Shown here one piece after another: positions 30,412-40,500 of a stretch of 64,000 nt of DNA. The position numbers and the translations under genes are program-made. The notes below the pieces were generated by a model that was not told the DNA's origin, made no database searches, and saw nothing but the letters and a program-made list of their open reading frames with translations. The stretch covers positions 249,309-313,308 of the forward strand of contig NW_004191832.1 of assembly GCF_000330505.1 (NCBI RefSeq). The letters run 5' to 3'. How positions within the stretch are numbered: position 1 is the first letter of the stretch; each line of letters opens with the position of its first letter. This DNA is from Entamoeba invadens IP1. Taxonomy: Eukaryota > Evosea > Mastigamoebida > Endamoebidae.

Positions 30412-30960
30412 ATGAGTTGTTAAAAAAAATATGAAAATCTTTTTAATATTTTTTATTACTATTTTATTAGAGAATTTTTAAATTAATAAATGAATTTAAA
30501 CTTAAAAGTTGATATTTTTTATTATTCAATATAACAAAGTGTATTAATTCTAATTTAAATTAATTTCATTTGTGAAGTTCAAATTATTTAAGTTAAAAAA
30601 TTATAGATAAGTTACAAAATTAATAATAAGTATATCTCACAATAAGAAGTTAATAAATCGATCCCGAAATATTCCATTAAAATAACTTGAAATGACAAAT
30701 AATAATAAACAATAACTTTCATTTTAATTGTTAATTTAACGGCACATTTTTCATTTGGTCTGTTTTATTACAGGTTGATACATCTGATATAATAAAAAGC
30801 CATTAACTAATATAATTGTTTCTTTATTTTTAAATTATCGATAAAAAACAATAATAAAATAATAGTATCTGTTATTAATAAAATATAGTATTTTCAATCA
30901 AAGCATTTCTTGTTTGATTGAAAGAAACATCCTCCACAGTTAAACTGGAAATGTACTTTG
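30412..30960. other. Intergenic spacer right of the transposon
   Basis: AT-rich, including the right target duplication at its start. Forms the upstream region of the RasGAP-like gene. No ORF or repeat recognised. Confidence 0.35.
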
Positions 30961-32636
30961 ATGACTAACGAACTTCAAACGAGTCAATTCCTCACGACAA
31001 AAGGCCCAGTGCTTTCTTCGATTTGTCATGTTGTTTGTTTCTATTGTTATATTAAACAATTCTAATTCCAATTCATTATCTTTTCTTTGTTATAACTTAC
31101 TATTTGAGTTAATACTTAAACGACAACCTTCGTGAAATAATAAAATTTCTATTAACAAATAGTTACTCAATCCACTTGACCAAAACGTCGTAACAAATGC
31201 AGATGTACTTCTAGGCTACATTCTTGCACAAAACTCTTTTGATGGATTTGTCGACTTTTGTTTACGTCACGATTTTGAGTATGGCTGTTTGTTTAGTACA
31301 ACTGTTAATAGTATTTTCATTATAAATGAATTATACCTCTCCACAGTCCAAATCAATAGTTAAAATTCTATTACAAGCATTTCCAGTGAATTATAACTGA
31401 CAGACAGACTCGAGTCTTTCTGATAGCGAATTTTTCCTGCCGATCTTCAATTCCTTTAGTACGAGGTACTTAGGCAATTTGGTGAATTTAATTAGTAAGA
31501 CGGTGATTGAAATAGTTCAAGACGAGAAGTTCTATATTGACGTTCCGACGTTATATTCGCATGACACGACCTCGTCGCTGTTTCTCCGGTCGATCGACTC
31601 GTTGGTCCACATGTCGTCGATAGTCCACACGATCATATTAAGTCACATTGAATATTTAGAACCGTTGTTGGTGTTTATGAATGTCATCCCGAACACTTCC
31701 GAGGACGTGGAACCAAGATTTGTTAAAGACTTGGTGTACTTTGTTGTGTCCTCTTCATTAAAAGAGCGCTCGGAATTGTGTCGAATGTTTAATGCGGAGA
31801 ATAGTCTTGAGACGTCAACTCGACTTGAATTTATTAGTGGAGTCTTTTTGGAGATGTGGAATCCTTCACAAGGATTTTTACAGGAATTTACTCTCCCGTG
31901 CGTGTTGCCAGAATTTGGAGAAAGACTAATAGTCGGTCTCTTGTGCGTGGAAAAAAAGTCCACGTTTGTGGAGGAAAGTGAAGAACTGGGGTTTATCGAA
32001 TTACTACAAAAATACTATTGTTCAATAGCTCTTTTACTATCAACACAAACAGCAAATACACTGGCAAAAGCAATTGGAATGGACAAGTTCTATGTGAAGG
32101 AATGCGTTCTAATGGGAAAAAAACTGCATTATGAAATTGATATGATCACGTGTTCTAAAAACAGCGAATTGTTCACAAAAATTCAAGAATTTGATACAAC
32201 AAAAAAAAATTGTATCGATTCGAAAAAAAATCAAGAAGATTTGTATGAGAAGTGGTGCGAAACGAGAAGAAGCAACACAAAACTAAAACAAATCAAATTC
32301 TCAAATCTGGAGATCCAAAGTCAAAGCTCAAGAGAAAACTCATTGAAAAGTGAAGGCGTCGACTCAAATAGCGAAAAAATCTCATTCAAATATACACCAA
32401 GCAGAAATTCTTTAAAGGCAGATTGGATGTCTCCTAAACACCCCGAATCCCCCAAAAATAGTAAACTTATTATTAACGAAAAACCAATGTTGGAACTTAA
32501 ACCTAATAGAAATTCTCCTGTCAAAACATCTTCAGCTATTTCTCTCACTACAGAACTCCCACGAAAAAAGAAAAGAAAGAGATCGTTTGTCGAGGCAATA
32601 TCTTGTTTGGCTACTTTCGGACCAAAAAAAGACTAA
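30961..32636 (+). CDS. Divergent RasGAP-like domain protein, three exons
   Basis: Exons 30961-31032, 31163-31286 and 31408-32636 sum to 1425 bases, 474 residues. Intron 1 is GTTTGT...AAATAG (phase 0); intron 2 is GTTTGT...GACAG (phase 1). Earlier acceptors for intron 2 are excluded by an in-frame TGA. Around the exon 2/3 junction and into exon 3 the sequence follows the RasGAP helical pattern: LLGYILAQNSFDGF, then FFLPIFNSFSTRYLGNLVN where GAPs have the LFRxNSLATK finger loop, and later FISGVFLEMWNPSQGF in place of FLRxxxPAI. The finger Arg and the FLR Arg are not at their expected positions, so GTPase stimulation is doubtful. The C-terminal 150 residues are Lys/Ser-rich and disordered, with a KKKRKR stretch. 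Confidence 0.6.
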
Positions 32637-33020
32637 AGAATGGGAAACTATTATTAAATTATTAGTGTTGTGTATAGATTATTTGTTATTATTGTTTTTC
32701 TATATTTTATAATAATTATATATTATAATTTATTATTATAATTTATTTATTTTTATATTATATTTTATTATATTTTATTATGATAATAATTATATATTAA
32801 AATTTATTATTATAATTTATTTTTTTAATAATAAAACCCATAATTTTTTATTTTTTATCATTTGTTATACTTATTACTTATTAAATATAAAAATTATATG
32901 ATGAGTATTGCGTTATCAGATGAAAACTAATTTATTAGTTATTTGATTAAAACCAAGAATTCTGATTTTTTTAATTATTTTTAATAAATAATAGAAAAAA
33001 AATAAACAAAAAAAAATTAG
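32637..33020. other. Intergenic spacer
   Basis: AT-rich, with a roughly 60 base imperfect direct repeat (ATAATTATATATTA-type) around 32710-32820. No gene seen. Confidence 0.4.
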
Positions 33021-33581
33021 ATGAAAAGGAAAAGAGAGGAAAACACACAACAAATCTTTCACCAATGCAATCTCACGAAACAGCAAGATGGAACTTTTCG
33101 TGTTGACAACATGAAAGGGAAGATTTTACAAAAACTAATCAGCGAAACGAGATTTAGTGAGATAGAGACAATTTGTTTTCAAAATCATTGCATCGACAAG
33201 GATACGGCGTCTGCTTTAATTCAACTTGGAAAAGCAAAATGCGAAGAAAAAATCGAAGTAACACCGAAAAGCATCGTTTTGAAGGAACTCATAAACGAAG
33301 GATATAAAGTTCGATCAACAACAAAAGGATACATCGCGGTTGGAGACGTGCAAATGAGAGAATCACTTTTAATGGTCGTTCCACCAAATCAAAAAGTTGA
33401 ATTTTTCAAAAGTCAACAAATTGATAAAAAGATTGAGAGTGTTGGAATGACGAAAGGTTTAAAAGAGGAAAAAAATAAGAAGAATGCAAAAAATATTATT
33501 GACAGAGTATCGCACGTTGCTGTCGTGGACAAAGACGTTGTTGTGTTTGTATCAGTCAAACAGTCGAACCTTCTTGATTGA
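33021..33581 (+). CDS. Hypothetical basic protein
   Basis: 186 residues starting MKRKREEN, a possible nuclear localisation signal. The protein is Lys/Glu/Gln-rich with alternating short helices and strands. Two hydrophobic strands near the C-terminus (SHVAVVDKDVVVFVSV) and one central segment (SKSIVLKELINEGY-like) suggest a small folded domain. No cysteine motif, signal peptide or membrane span. It lies 170 bases upstream of the ammonia-lyase-like gene on the same strand, but nothing links the two functionally. No family recognised. Confidence 0.6.
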   Translation: MKRKREENTQQIFHQCNLTKQQDGTFRVDNMKGKILQKLISETRFSEIETICFQNHCIDKDTASALIQLGKAKCEEKIEVTPKSIVLKELINEGYKVRSTTKGYIAVGDVQMRESLLMVVPPNQKVEFFKSQQIDKKIESVGMTKGLKEEKNKKNAKNIIDRVSHVAVVDKDVVVFVSVKQSNLLD

Positions 33582-33752
33582 ATTAAAAACTGTACCAATG
33601 AAATAGTTTAATTATAGCAATTGAAATGGTATTAATTATTATTCAACTTTTGTAAATAAATAATACTCTAATATAAAGGTTAAATGCCTAAGATATCGAG
33701 ATGATAAAAATTAATTAAAAAATGAAACAATAAACTATAAAACCTATTGTGA

Positions 33753-35135
33753 ATGTCTGAATCTGTATCACAGCCACAAAAAGTTGCTTCTGTTGCACAA
33801 GTTGAGGATGACAACTTTGAATTTCTGATCGACGGTTCTACTATGAGTTCGTCATACCTGATGCGCGGCTGCAAACATCCACATAAAGTGTACTTCCACC
33901 ACTACTGCAAAGAGAACATCCCAATTGTGAAGAGCCCTCTAAAAGAAAACGGTGTTTCTCTGTATGATACGTACCTTACTGACAATACTGAGGCATTGGG
34001 ACAATTTCAGACGCGTGGAATCATTTTGTTGAAATTGAATAGCATTGCGAGAGGTAATTCGATCATTCAACCGCAAACAATTGAATTGCTCATAAAATTA
34101 TACGAGTGCGACATTCTTCCGTTGACACCAAAACACACGCAAAACACAATTTCGGGAAATACATATCATATCGCGGCGATCGGGAAAGCACTTTATGGGG
34201 CAGGGGATGTGATGTACAAAGGAGAGAAGATGAGCTGTGCAGAGGCTATGACGAAGGAAGGTCTTAAACCTGTTGTATTAGAGGAGATGGAATTTGACAC
34301 GTTTTTGAATGGAAATGAGAAGAATGTGATGGACGTGTGTCGGTACTCAGACATCCTTTATAATACATTTGAAGCCCTCGCAATCAATCTCGTTATAGTG
34401 TGTAAGAGAGAAGGATTCCTTGTTGGAGACTTGGCACCACTTAAGAATTTCTCCACAAAAGGCCCAACGAAAATTGGGTATTTGTTTAGAGATGCTCTGA
34501 CCGTCAAAGCTAAAAAACACCAAAAAGACGCTGATAAAAAGTGTGATAAAGAAGTCCAAAAAAGTGATAAAATGGAAGAGAAGCGCGCTGAGGGAGACAA
34601 AGAGGAGAAGAACGTAACAAACCCAACTATTTTTGACATGATCTGTTCGTTGGGAAAAATATACGACGTATTTAACATGGACAAAGAGCTAATAAAGAAC
34701 GAGATAAATATGATGCGTGTTGGGACTTACGCAACCAAAACGCGTGAAGGTTCAAACACTTTCCCAATGAAGTGGGGCATTGGAAATTACTGTGATGTCG
34801 TTAGGAGACAGCTCATTGGCATTTCAAAGGACCTGGTTCTCTTCTGTAAATCATATGGTGGATATGTCAAATTCGGTACATTAGCGGTGGAAGAGGAGAA
34901 AACTTCTGAAGAGAAGTCCCCTTATTACAAACTCAAAATGACTGTGGAAAAGTCGCTCAAATGTGTCGCTCGTTTTGCCGATCTCAATCTCGGGATTGCA
35001 ATTTCAGAAAATGACAACATGAGGTTAAATTCCGTTTTCGAAAACCTCAAAAATATTGGAGCTGAAAAACTCGAATACTCAATTCGTTTTGGCGATTTTA
35101 GAAAGACTCTCAAAGAACAACATCTTACTCTTTAA
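33753..35135 (+). CDS. Histidine ammonia-lyase-like protein, probable pseudoenzyme
   Basis: 460 residues, single exon. The central part aligns along the MIO-dependent ammonia-lyase fold: TRGIILLKLNSIARGNSI for the LLRSHAxGxG helix, a long helix to ILPLTPKHTQ, then NTISGNTYHIAAIGKAL where lyases have GASGDLAPLAH, then GAGDVMYKGEKMSCAEAM and GLKPVVLEEMEFDTFLNGNE for the KEGLALINGT segment. The MIO-forming Ala-Ser-Gly is Ile-Ser-Gly here, and the following Asp-Leu is Asn-Thr. A highly charged insert (about residues 250-290) interrupts the core, and the NSxTDNP segment is lost. The C-terminus is shorter than in active enzymes. Catalysis is unlikely; a regulatory or structural role is possible. 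Confidence 0.6.
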   Translation: MSESVSQPQKVASVAQVEDDNFEFLIDGSTMSSSYLMRGCKHPHKVYFHHYCKENIPIVKSPLKENGVSLYDTYLTDNTEALGQFQTRGIILLKLNSIARGNSIIQPQTIELLIKLYECDILPLTPKHTQNTISGNTYHIAAIGKALYGAGDVMYKGEKMSCAEAMTKEGLKPVVLEEMEFDTFLNGNEKNVMDVCRYSDILYNTFEALAINLVIVCKREGFLVGDLAPLKNFSTKGPTKIGYLFRDALTVKAKKHQKDADKKCDKEVQKSDKMEEKRAEGDKEEKNVTNPTIFDMICSLGKIYDVFNMDKELIKNEINMMRVGTYATKTREGSNTFPMKWGIGNYCDVVRRQLIGISKDLVLFCKSYGGYVKFGTLAVEEEKTSEEKSPYYKLKMTVEKSLKCVARFADLNLGIAISENDNMRLNSVFENLKNIGAEKLEYSIRFGDFRKTLKEQHLTL

Positions 35136-35288
35136 CTTTTTTAGTTAATTTTTAGTTTGTGAATCATTTAATCACAAGTTTCAAGAAAATTTATTATGAT
35201 TATGTCTAGTAAATTAATAGTTTAAAGTATTAATTATTATAAATAGTAAGATAATAGTAAAAAACCATATAAATAGTTTCACAATAAA

Positions 35289-36355
35289 TCACTTATCCAG
35301 AACAAGATTTTGAGAGAGGATCTTGTAGGAGAACCTGCAGCTAAAAGAGAATGCGATAATAACGAAGACATATCTGACGAGGTCTTGGAGGTCGAACGGA
35401 AGTACACGGACACTAAGTTCAAGACCGAATCCGAGGAGGAAAAAGTTGTAGACCTTTACACAGATAACAGCAAAGATGAAGAGTATAAAGTTCAAGAAGA
35501 AAGTGATGACTGTCCTTTTAACAACAACTCCAAAGAAATTTGGTGGTTCACTTTGGATCTTTCCGTCAGTGCAATCCGAGTGATGGGTTGAGATACTAGA
35601 TTGTATAGTATAAGTATTAATTAAAGTAATTGATAGAAGTATAGTTATTAACAAATAATAACAATTAATAAAATTAAACTATACAAATATGGTAAAATGT
35701 AATTAAAAATAATAAAACAAACAGCGATTGGACTTCTCTTTGGCTCGATGTATAATCTGTCCAAGAAGACAGAGTAAAACGTGTTTGCAAAGCCGAAGAA
35801 AATGCCCGTTACAGAAAAGACCATACTGAGTTCGTCAATTTCGTAATAGTCGTTTGAGTATCCAAGCCCACTCTTCATTGAAACCATCGCAAAGTACGAT
35901 GCGAACATCGACACGACAAGAACTGTGAAAACACGGACCAAATTTCTGGTTGAACGGAAGAGTTTAGTGTGAGTCTCTAAAACCTCGGGGTCGCCTATTC
36001 CGTCAGCCCCCTCATTTCATCAAAAAACAGCATGAGATTGTTATAATTATTGTACTACATTTAATAGTTTATAAATAATACATTATAGAACTATAACAAT
36101 GTATTATATTATATAGTAAACGTGTTAATAAATATAGTACAAACTGGTTTTGGTAAAGAAATACATGACGACGAGAAAGCCCTGAAGCGTAGCGTTGACA
36201 AAAGTTGCACTCACGATTGATGAACTCATATCCGCAGTGAAAAAAAGGGAAGTAAAAGTCAAGACTCCGGAAACAATAAAAGCAACAAAAGCCGAACTTG
36301 CGACTTTTTTAAGTGCTTCATACTTATCGTCTTGGGTCATATCATTCACTCTCAT
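35289..36355 (-). CDS. Multi-pass membrane protein gene, exon phases do not close (possibly broken)
   Basis: Three hydrophobic blocks on the minus strand: 36355-36145 (MRVNDMTQDDKYEALKK, then two membrane spans), about 35978-35723 (two or three spans) and 35558-35289 (two or three spans, ending LVLDK-stop). Blocks 1 and 2 both end at GTTTGT donors. Block 2 begins after a TTTTAG acceptor and block 3 after GGAAAG. The 2/3 junction closes in phase 0, but the 1/2 junction leaves one base over, so either a non-standard splice site is used or the gene has a frameshift. If block 3 is instead entered at the CTAG acceptor near 35588, the protein ends eight codons later. Six or seven spans would suit a receptor or transporter. 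No family named. Confidence 0.45.
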
Positions 36356-36964
36356 ATTTCTCTTTTTCAAGTACTTTCTTTTCGTTCTTTTTAGAATTAT
36401 CAATTTTCAGAGAAACTATAAAACAATAATAAATATATTATTAATTGTTAATTGTTGATTAACTATAATTTATAAATAATACAAATAAATATTTTTAACA
36501 TTTTTATATATTAGTTTATTTATAATATTTTTAACTAATAATAAAAGTGAGAGGGTTTACTTAATTAAAAAGAATAATAGAACTTAAAAATAGTAAAAGA
36601 CGGAGTTCACAAGACGATACATGGAGGAATGCTTGCTTAGTCAAAGTAGGATAGGAATCCCGTGTTTGTTTTGTGGATGAGGAAATGCCTGACAAGCATT
36701 TTCATGTCTCATCTTTTCAAACAAACACCATAATCTATTATTATAGTTAAATTATAATATAATGAATATAAATATGATAATTATTATTTAATACATAGTT
36801 CTTAGTATTATTCAATATTATAAATAATCTCAAAGTCTCATTTTTTGAAAAGGAGAATAAGAGATCATTTAAAGTGCTAAAAGAGGAGATGAAAAGAGAA
36901 TTTGTTGTCATGAAAAAGAAAAAAGAACTTAAAAATTGACAAAGTTTAACTCATTTTTAGTTCC
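36356..36964. other. Intergenic region with an atypical island at 36600-36730
   Basis: Mostly AT-rich spacer. The segment 36600-36730 is notably less AT-rich and contains complementary AATGCTTG (about 36631-36638) and CAAGCATT (about 36694-36701) able to form a long stem, but no long ORF. See findings: a candidate structured RNA. Confidence 0.35.
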
Positions 36965-37381
36965 TCAGTTCTTAAGGATGTGGGTATGGCACTTACCACA
37001 AGTCAATCTGTCTGAGTGTTGAGCCAAGAAGCAAGCATGGCCACATTTCTTGTTGGTGCAGGCCTTTCTGAGTCTCTCGACCTTTCCTTCAGCAGTGACG
37101 GAGTAGAGCTTGAGGCAAGCCAATTTGACTTTCTTGTTGACGTGTTTCTTGTGCTTTGGTTTTGATGCGTCTTTCTTCTTTGACTTCTTGTTCTTACCAC
37201 CTTCAAGGCTGCCCATTTCAAAGAGTGAGGCGCTGCAAATGACATCATTCTCGGCAAGGATTTTGCTTCCGTTGAAAAGCTTTCCACAAGACAATCTGGT
37301 CATAACCATACCAGCAGTCTCATTGGCGGAGAGTGTGATGAGCTCGCTGTTTCCTGAGAGTCTCTTGATGACGGCTTGCAT
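36965..37381 (-). CDS. RPS27A: Ribosomal protein eS31 (S27a) with shortened, degenerate ubiquitin-like N-terminus
   Basis: 138 residues. The C-terminal half is a clear eS31: a Lys-rich linker (KNKKSKKKDASKPKHKK), VKLACLKLYSVTAEGKV, and the zinc ribbon CTNKKC...CGKC with its HSDR segment. The N-terminal 62 residues start MQAVIKRLSGNSELITLS, matching ubiquitin's first hairpin, and end LEGG just before the linker, matching ubiquitin's LRGG cleavage site. Between them about 14 residues of the ubiquitin helix and loop are missing and most surface residues differ, so it cannot act as normal ubiquitin. eS31 sits in the 40S beak. The mature ribosomal protein would be released by cleavage after Gly-Gly. 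Confidence 0.93.
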   Translation of the reverse strand: MQAVIKRLSGNSELITLSANETAGMVMTRLSCGKLFNGSKILAENDVICSASLFEMGSLEGGKNKKSKKKDASKPKHKKHVNKKVKLACLKLYSVTAEGKVERLRKACTNKKCGHACFLAQHSDRLTCGKCHTHILKN

Positions 37382-37563
37382 TGCGAATTATTTGTTTTGC
37401 AATAGGTTTATATCACAGGGTTTTTCATATCATTAGTATACTATTAGTATATTATATTATAATTATATTTTTATTAGTCTACCATATTGTAGTATATAGT
37501 TATAATTTAACTATATTTCAATGGTTTGTTAAATAGATATAAATAATAATATTTTAATTATAA

Positions 37564-40500
37564 TTAGCAATCCATCAAGTTTTGGAGGGATTCAATAATG
37601 TTGTTGATATCAATACGTGATTCAGGGACTTGTCTCCAAGTCTTTTGAATCAGATCGAAACACGTTTGATTCATATTAACTGCTTTTTCTAACCGGTTTC
37701 CAGAGATCACAAATTCGGCGATTTTCCATGGGAATTTGAATTTGGGTGTATTGTACGCTTTACACCACCCGAAACACTCGTACATTGTTATTGCCAAAGA
37801 GTATATATCTGCAGCTGTTTTGTACTTCTTTTGATCTAGAACTTCAGGCGCCATGTAAGTTGGTGTTCCAATGCCTTTTGTGAATGTCATGTTAGTCATT
37901 AACATGTTGATGTTTCTTGATGACCCGAAATCAGTGAGTTTGGCATTTATTCCATGCGTTAGATCCATAGAAAAAATCAAAATGTTATCAGGTTTGATGT
38001 CTCTGTGTAAGATCCCATTGGAGTGCAAATATAGAATGCCTTTTGAAGCGTCTAACATCATTTTAAGTCTTAAGTGAAGTGTTATTGTGTCGTCTGCTTT
38101 GGTTTTTATTAAATCATATAAAGAACTATATGGTGCATACTCGGTGACCATACTTATTCGATTTGGAACTAAAACAGCACCATAAAAGTGGACGATATAC
38201 TCACTGCGGAATTTGTCCATCATCTCTATTTCGTTTGTAAACTCTTCAAATATATCGGTAGTAGTGGTGACACTTTTCATCTTTTTGATCGCTACTTTGT
38301 TTCCTCTAAAAGTACCTAAATACACAATTCCAAAGGAGCCTTCACCTAACTTCTTTTCTGTATCTAACTCGTCGGGATCAAGGTGTGTGGTAATCTCAGT
38401 CTCAACTTTTAATCGTATCGTACTACTATACTCAACACCTTTTCGAGGATCTAGACAAGTCACAACAAATTGATCATCAATTTTACACGTAAAGTTTGGA
38501 GTTATAAAGATTTCGAATTCACACGCTCTGCCTTTCTTTAAGGTGATTAATGAAGGTGTCACTTGAAGTGAAAACTTTTCAGAATTTTTAATTGATATCT
38601 GTATTTTAAGGGTGTGGGTATTTGAGTTACCAATACAAAAAATATCTTTGGTCTGAGTTCCCACTGGAATAGATTCTTTTTGATCGTCATTTCCTTCAAA
38701 GACAATCGTCTTTTTGTTTGTTAGCAGTCCACATTCTTTATTTAGAACTTCAAAATTGATGTTTGAACGTTTGATTTCAAATTCACACACATTACTTTGT
38801 TTCTTTCTTTTTCTTAATTTATTTGAAATTTTAAAAATTACTATGCAGGCGACTGTTAAGATAATAAGAATAACAAGGACGACGACTATAACAGGTACGC
38901 CTATTATCATAAAGTAATTTTTATGCGAAACACATTCGGTACCTGAACTTGACACTTCATAACCATTTTCACACAAACTGCACTTGTTGTTTTCTTCAGC
39001 CAAGCAGTGTTCTACTTCGTTAAACGGAACACAGGTACTAATTAAAGAAGATGTCGGGAGCAAAATGAATGAATTGTTGCATGAAGTACAATCAGATTGT
39101 TGGGAACCGGATTTTGAACTACATGTTGTACATACTTCGTCACATTTGGAACAGTATTGAGAGTCAATGTAAAATCCATCCTCACATAATATGCACCCAT
39201 TTGATGTGATATTAAGACAATTGGTTATTTTCGACTCATGAACGCAGATACCTTGTTTGGTGTCATAGAAGTATCCAGCCGTCATGTTGCATTCTAAACA
39301 TTTTGTTGCTTCATTGATACATGTAAGACATGATATGTCACACTTGATACAATCTTGTTGGGACAAGAAATGCCCATCTTTACAAAATACACAGCCCGTA
39401 GAAGTTGGGAGGAATGTATCGCATCGTTCAGATAAAGCACCAATTGCTTTACATGTAAATGTGTTCTTGTCATATGAATACCCAAAGTTACATGTAACAC
39501 ATCGTGTTGATTCACTCGCACATGTTTTACAATTCGAGTCACACACTTTGCACTCCCCTCCTGTTAAATAATACCCTTCAATACACCGTTCACACCCGAA
39601 CTCATTGGCAATGTCACACCTTGCCATCTTTTCCGTACCACAAATATATTTACCATAACTGTCTTGGCTCAGTATTGTGTTATTATCACACACTTTACAT
39701 TTGACATTATTGTTGTTATCTACACTCTCAAATTTGCAATTTTCAGTTGTAAGTCGTTCGCAATTTCCATTCGACGTTTTTACATAATTTTCATTACATA
39801 GAATGCAAGTCGAGTTGGAAAAAAATAAACAGTTAGCAACATTGTTTGCAACACATATTCTACTATTAAAAATGTATCCATCTTTGCACTCAAAACATGA
39901 TGTATCGTCACAAAGAGAACAACCTTCCCCACAGTTATAACATACTCCAGTCTTAAGTCCATATCCAATCGTACATTCAGAACACCAATTACCTTTACCA
40001 CTCACACACAACTCATCTTTAGAACACGTGTCATCTTCAAAATAATACCCAGAAATGCAACTCATACAAATTGAGGTGTTTTTACATTGGTTACATCCAT
40101 CAGTTAAACAAGATGTACAAGTTGGTGGATTCACATTTAATAAAGTCGACGTAGCTTTACATTTAAAACACCCTCCTTTCGACTCAAAAGCACAGAATAA
40201 AGCACCTTTTCCAAACTTTTTTGTTGTTGGATAATATAAATTACATGTTATTACATTCTTCTCTGGTTCAGTATAGAAAGCACACGTGTTATTTGTTTCC
40301 AAAGCAACACATATCCCACTTGGTGAGATGGAGTATTTGCATGACTCACATCCAATACTTGACGTTATTTCGGCTTTGACACAAAACTCGGAATTAATGT
40401 ATTCACTGCATACACCACTCCTTAATACTAACCCTATTTTACATTTAACACAATAAGTGCTGTTAACACATAATTCACACGAACTGCCACATTCAACACA

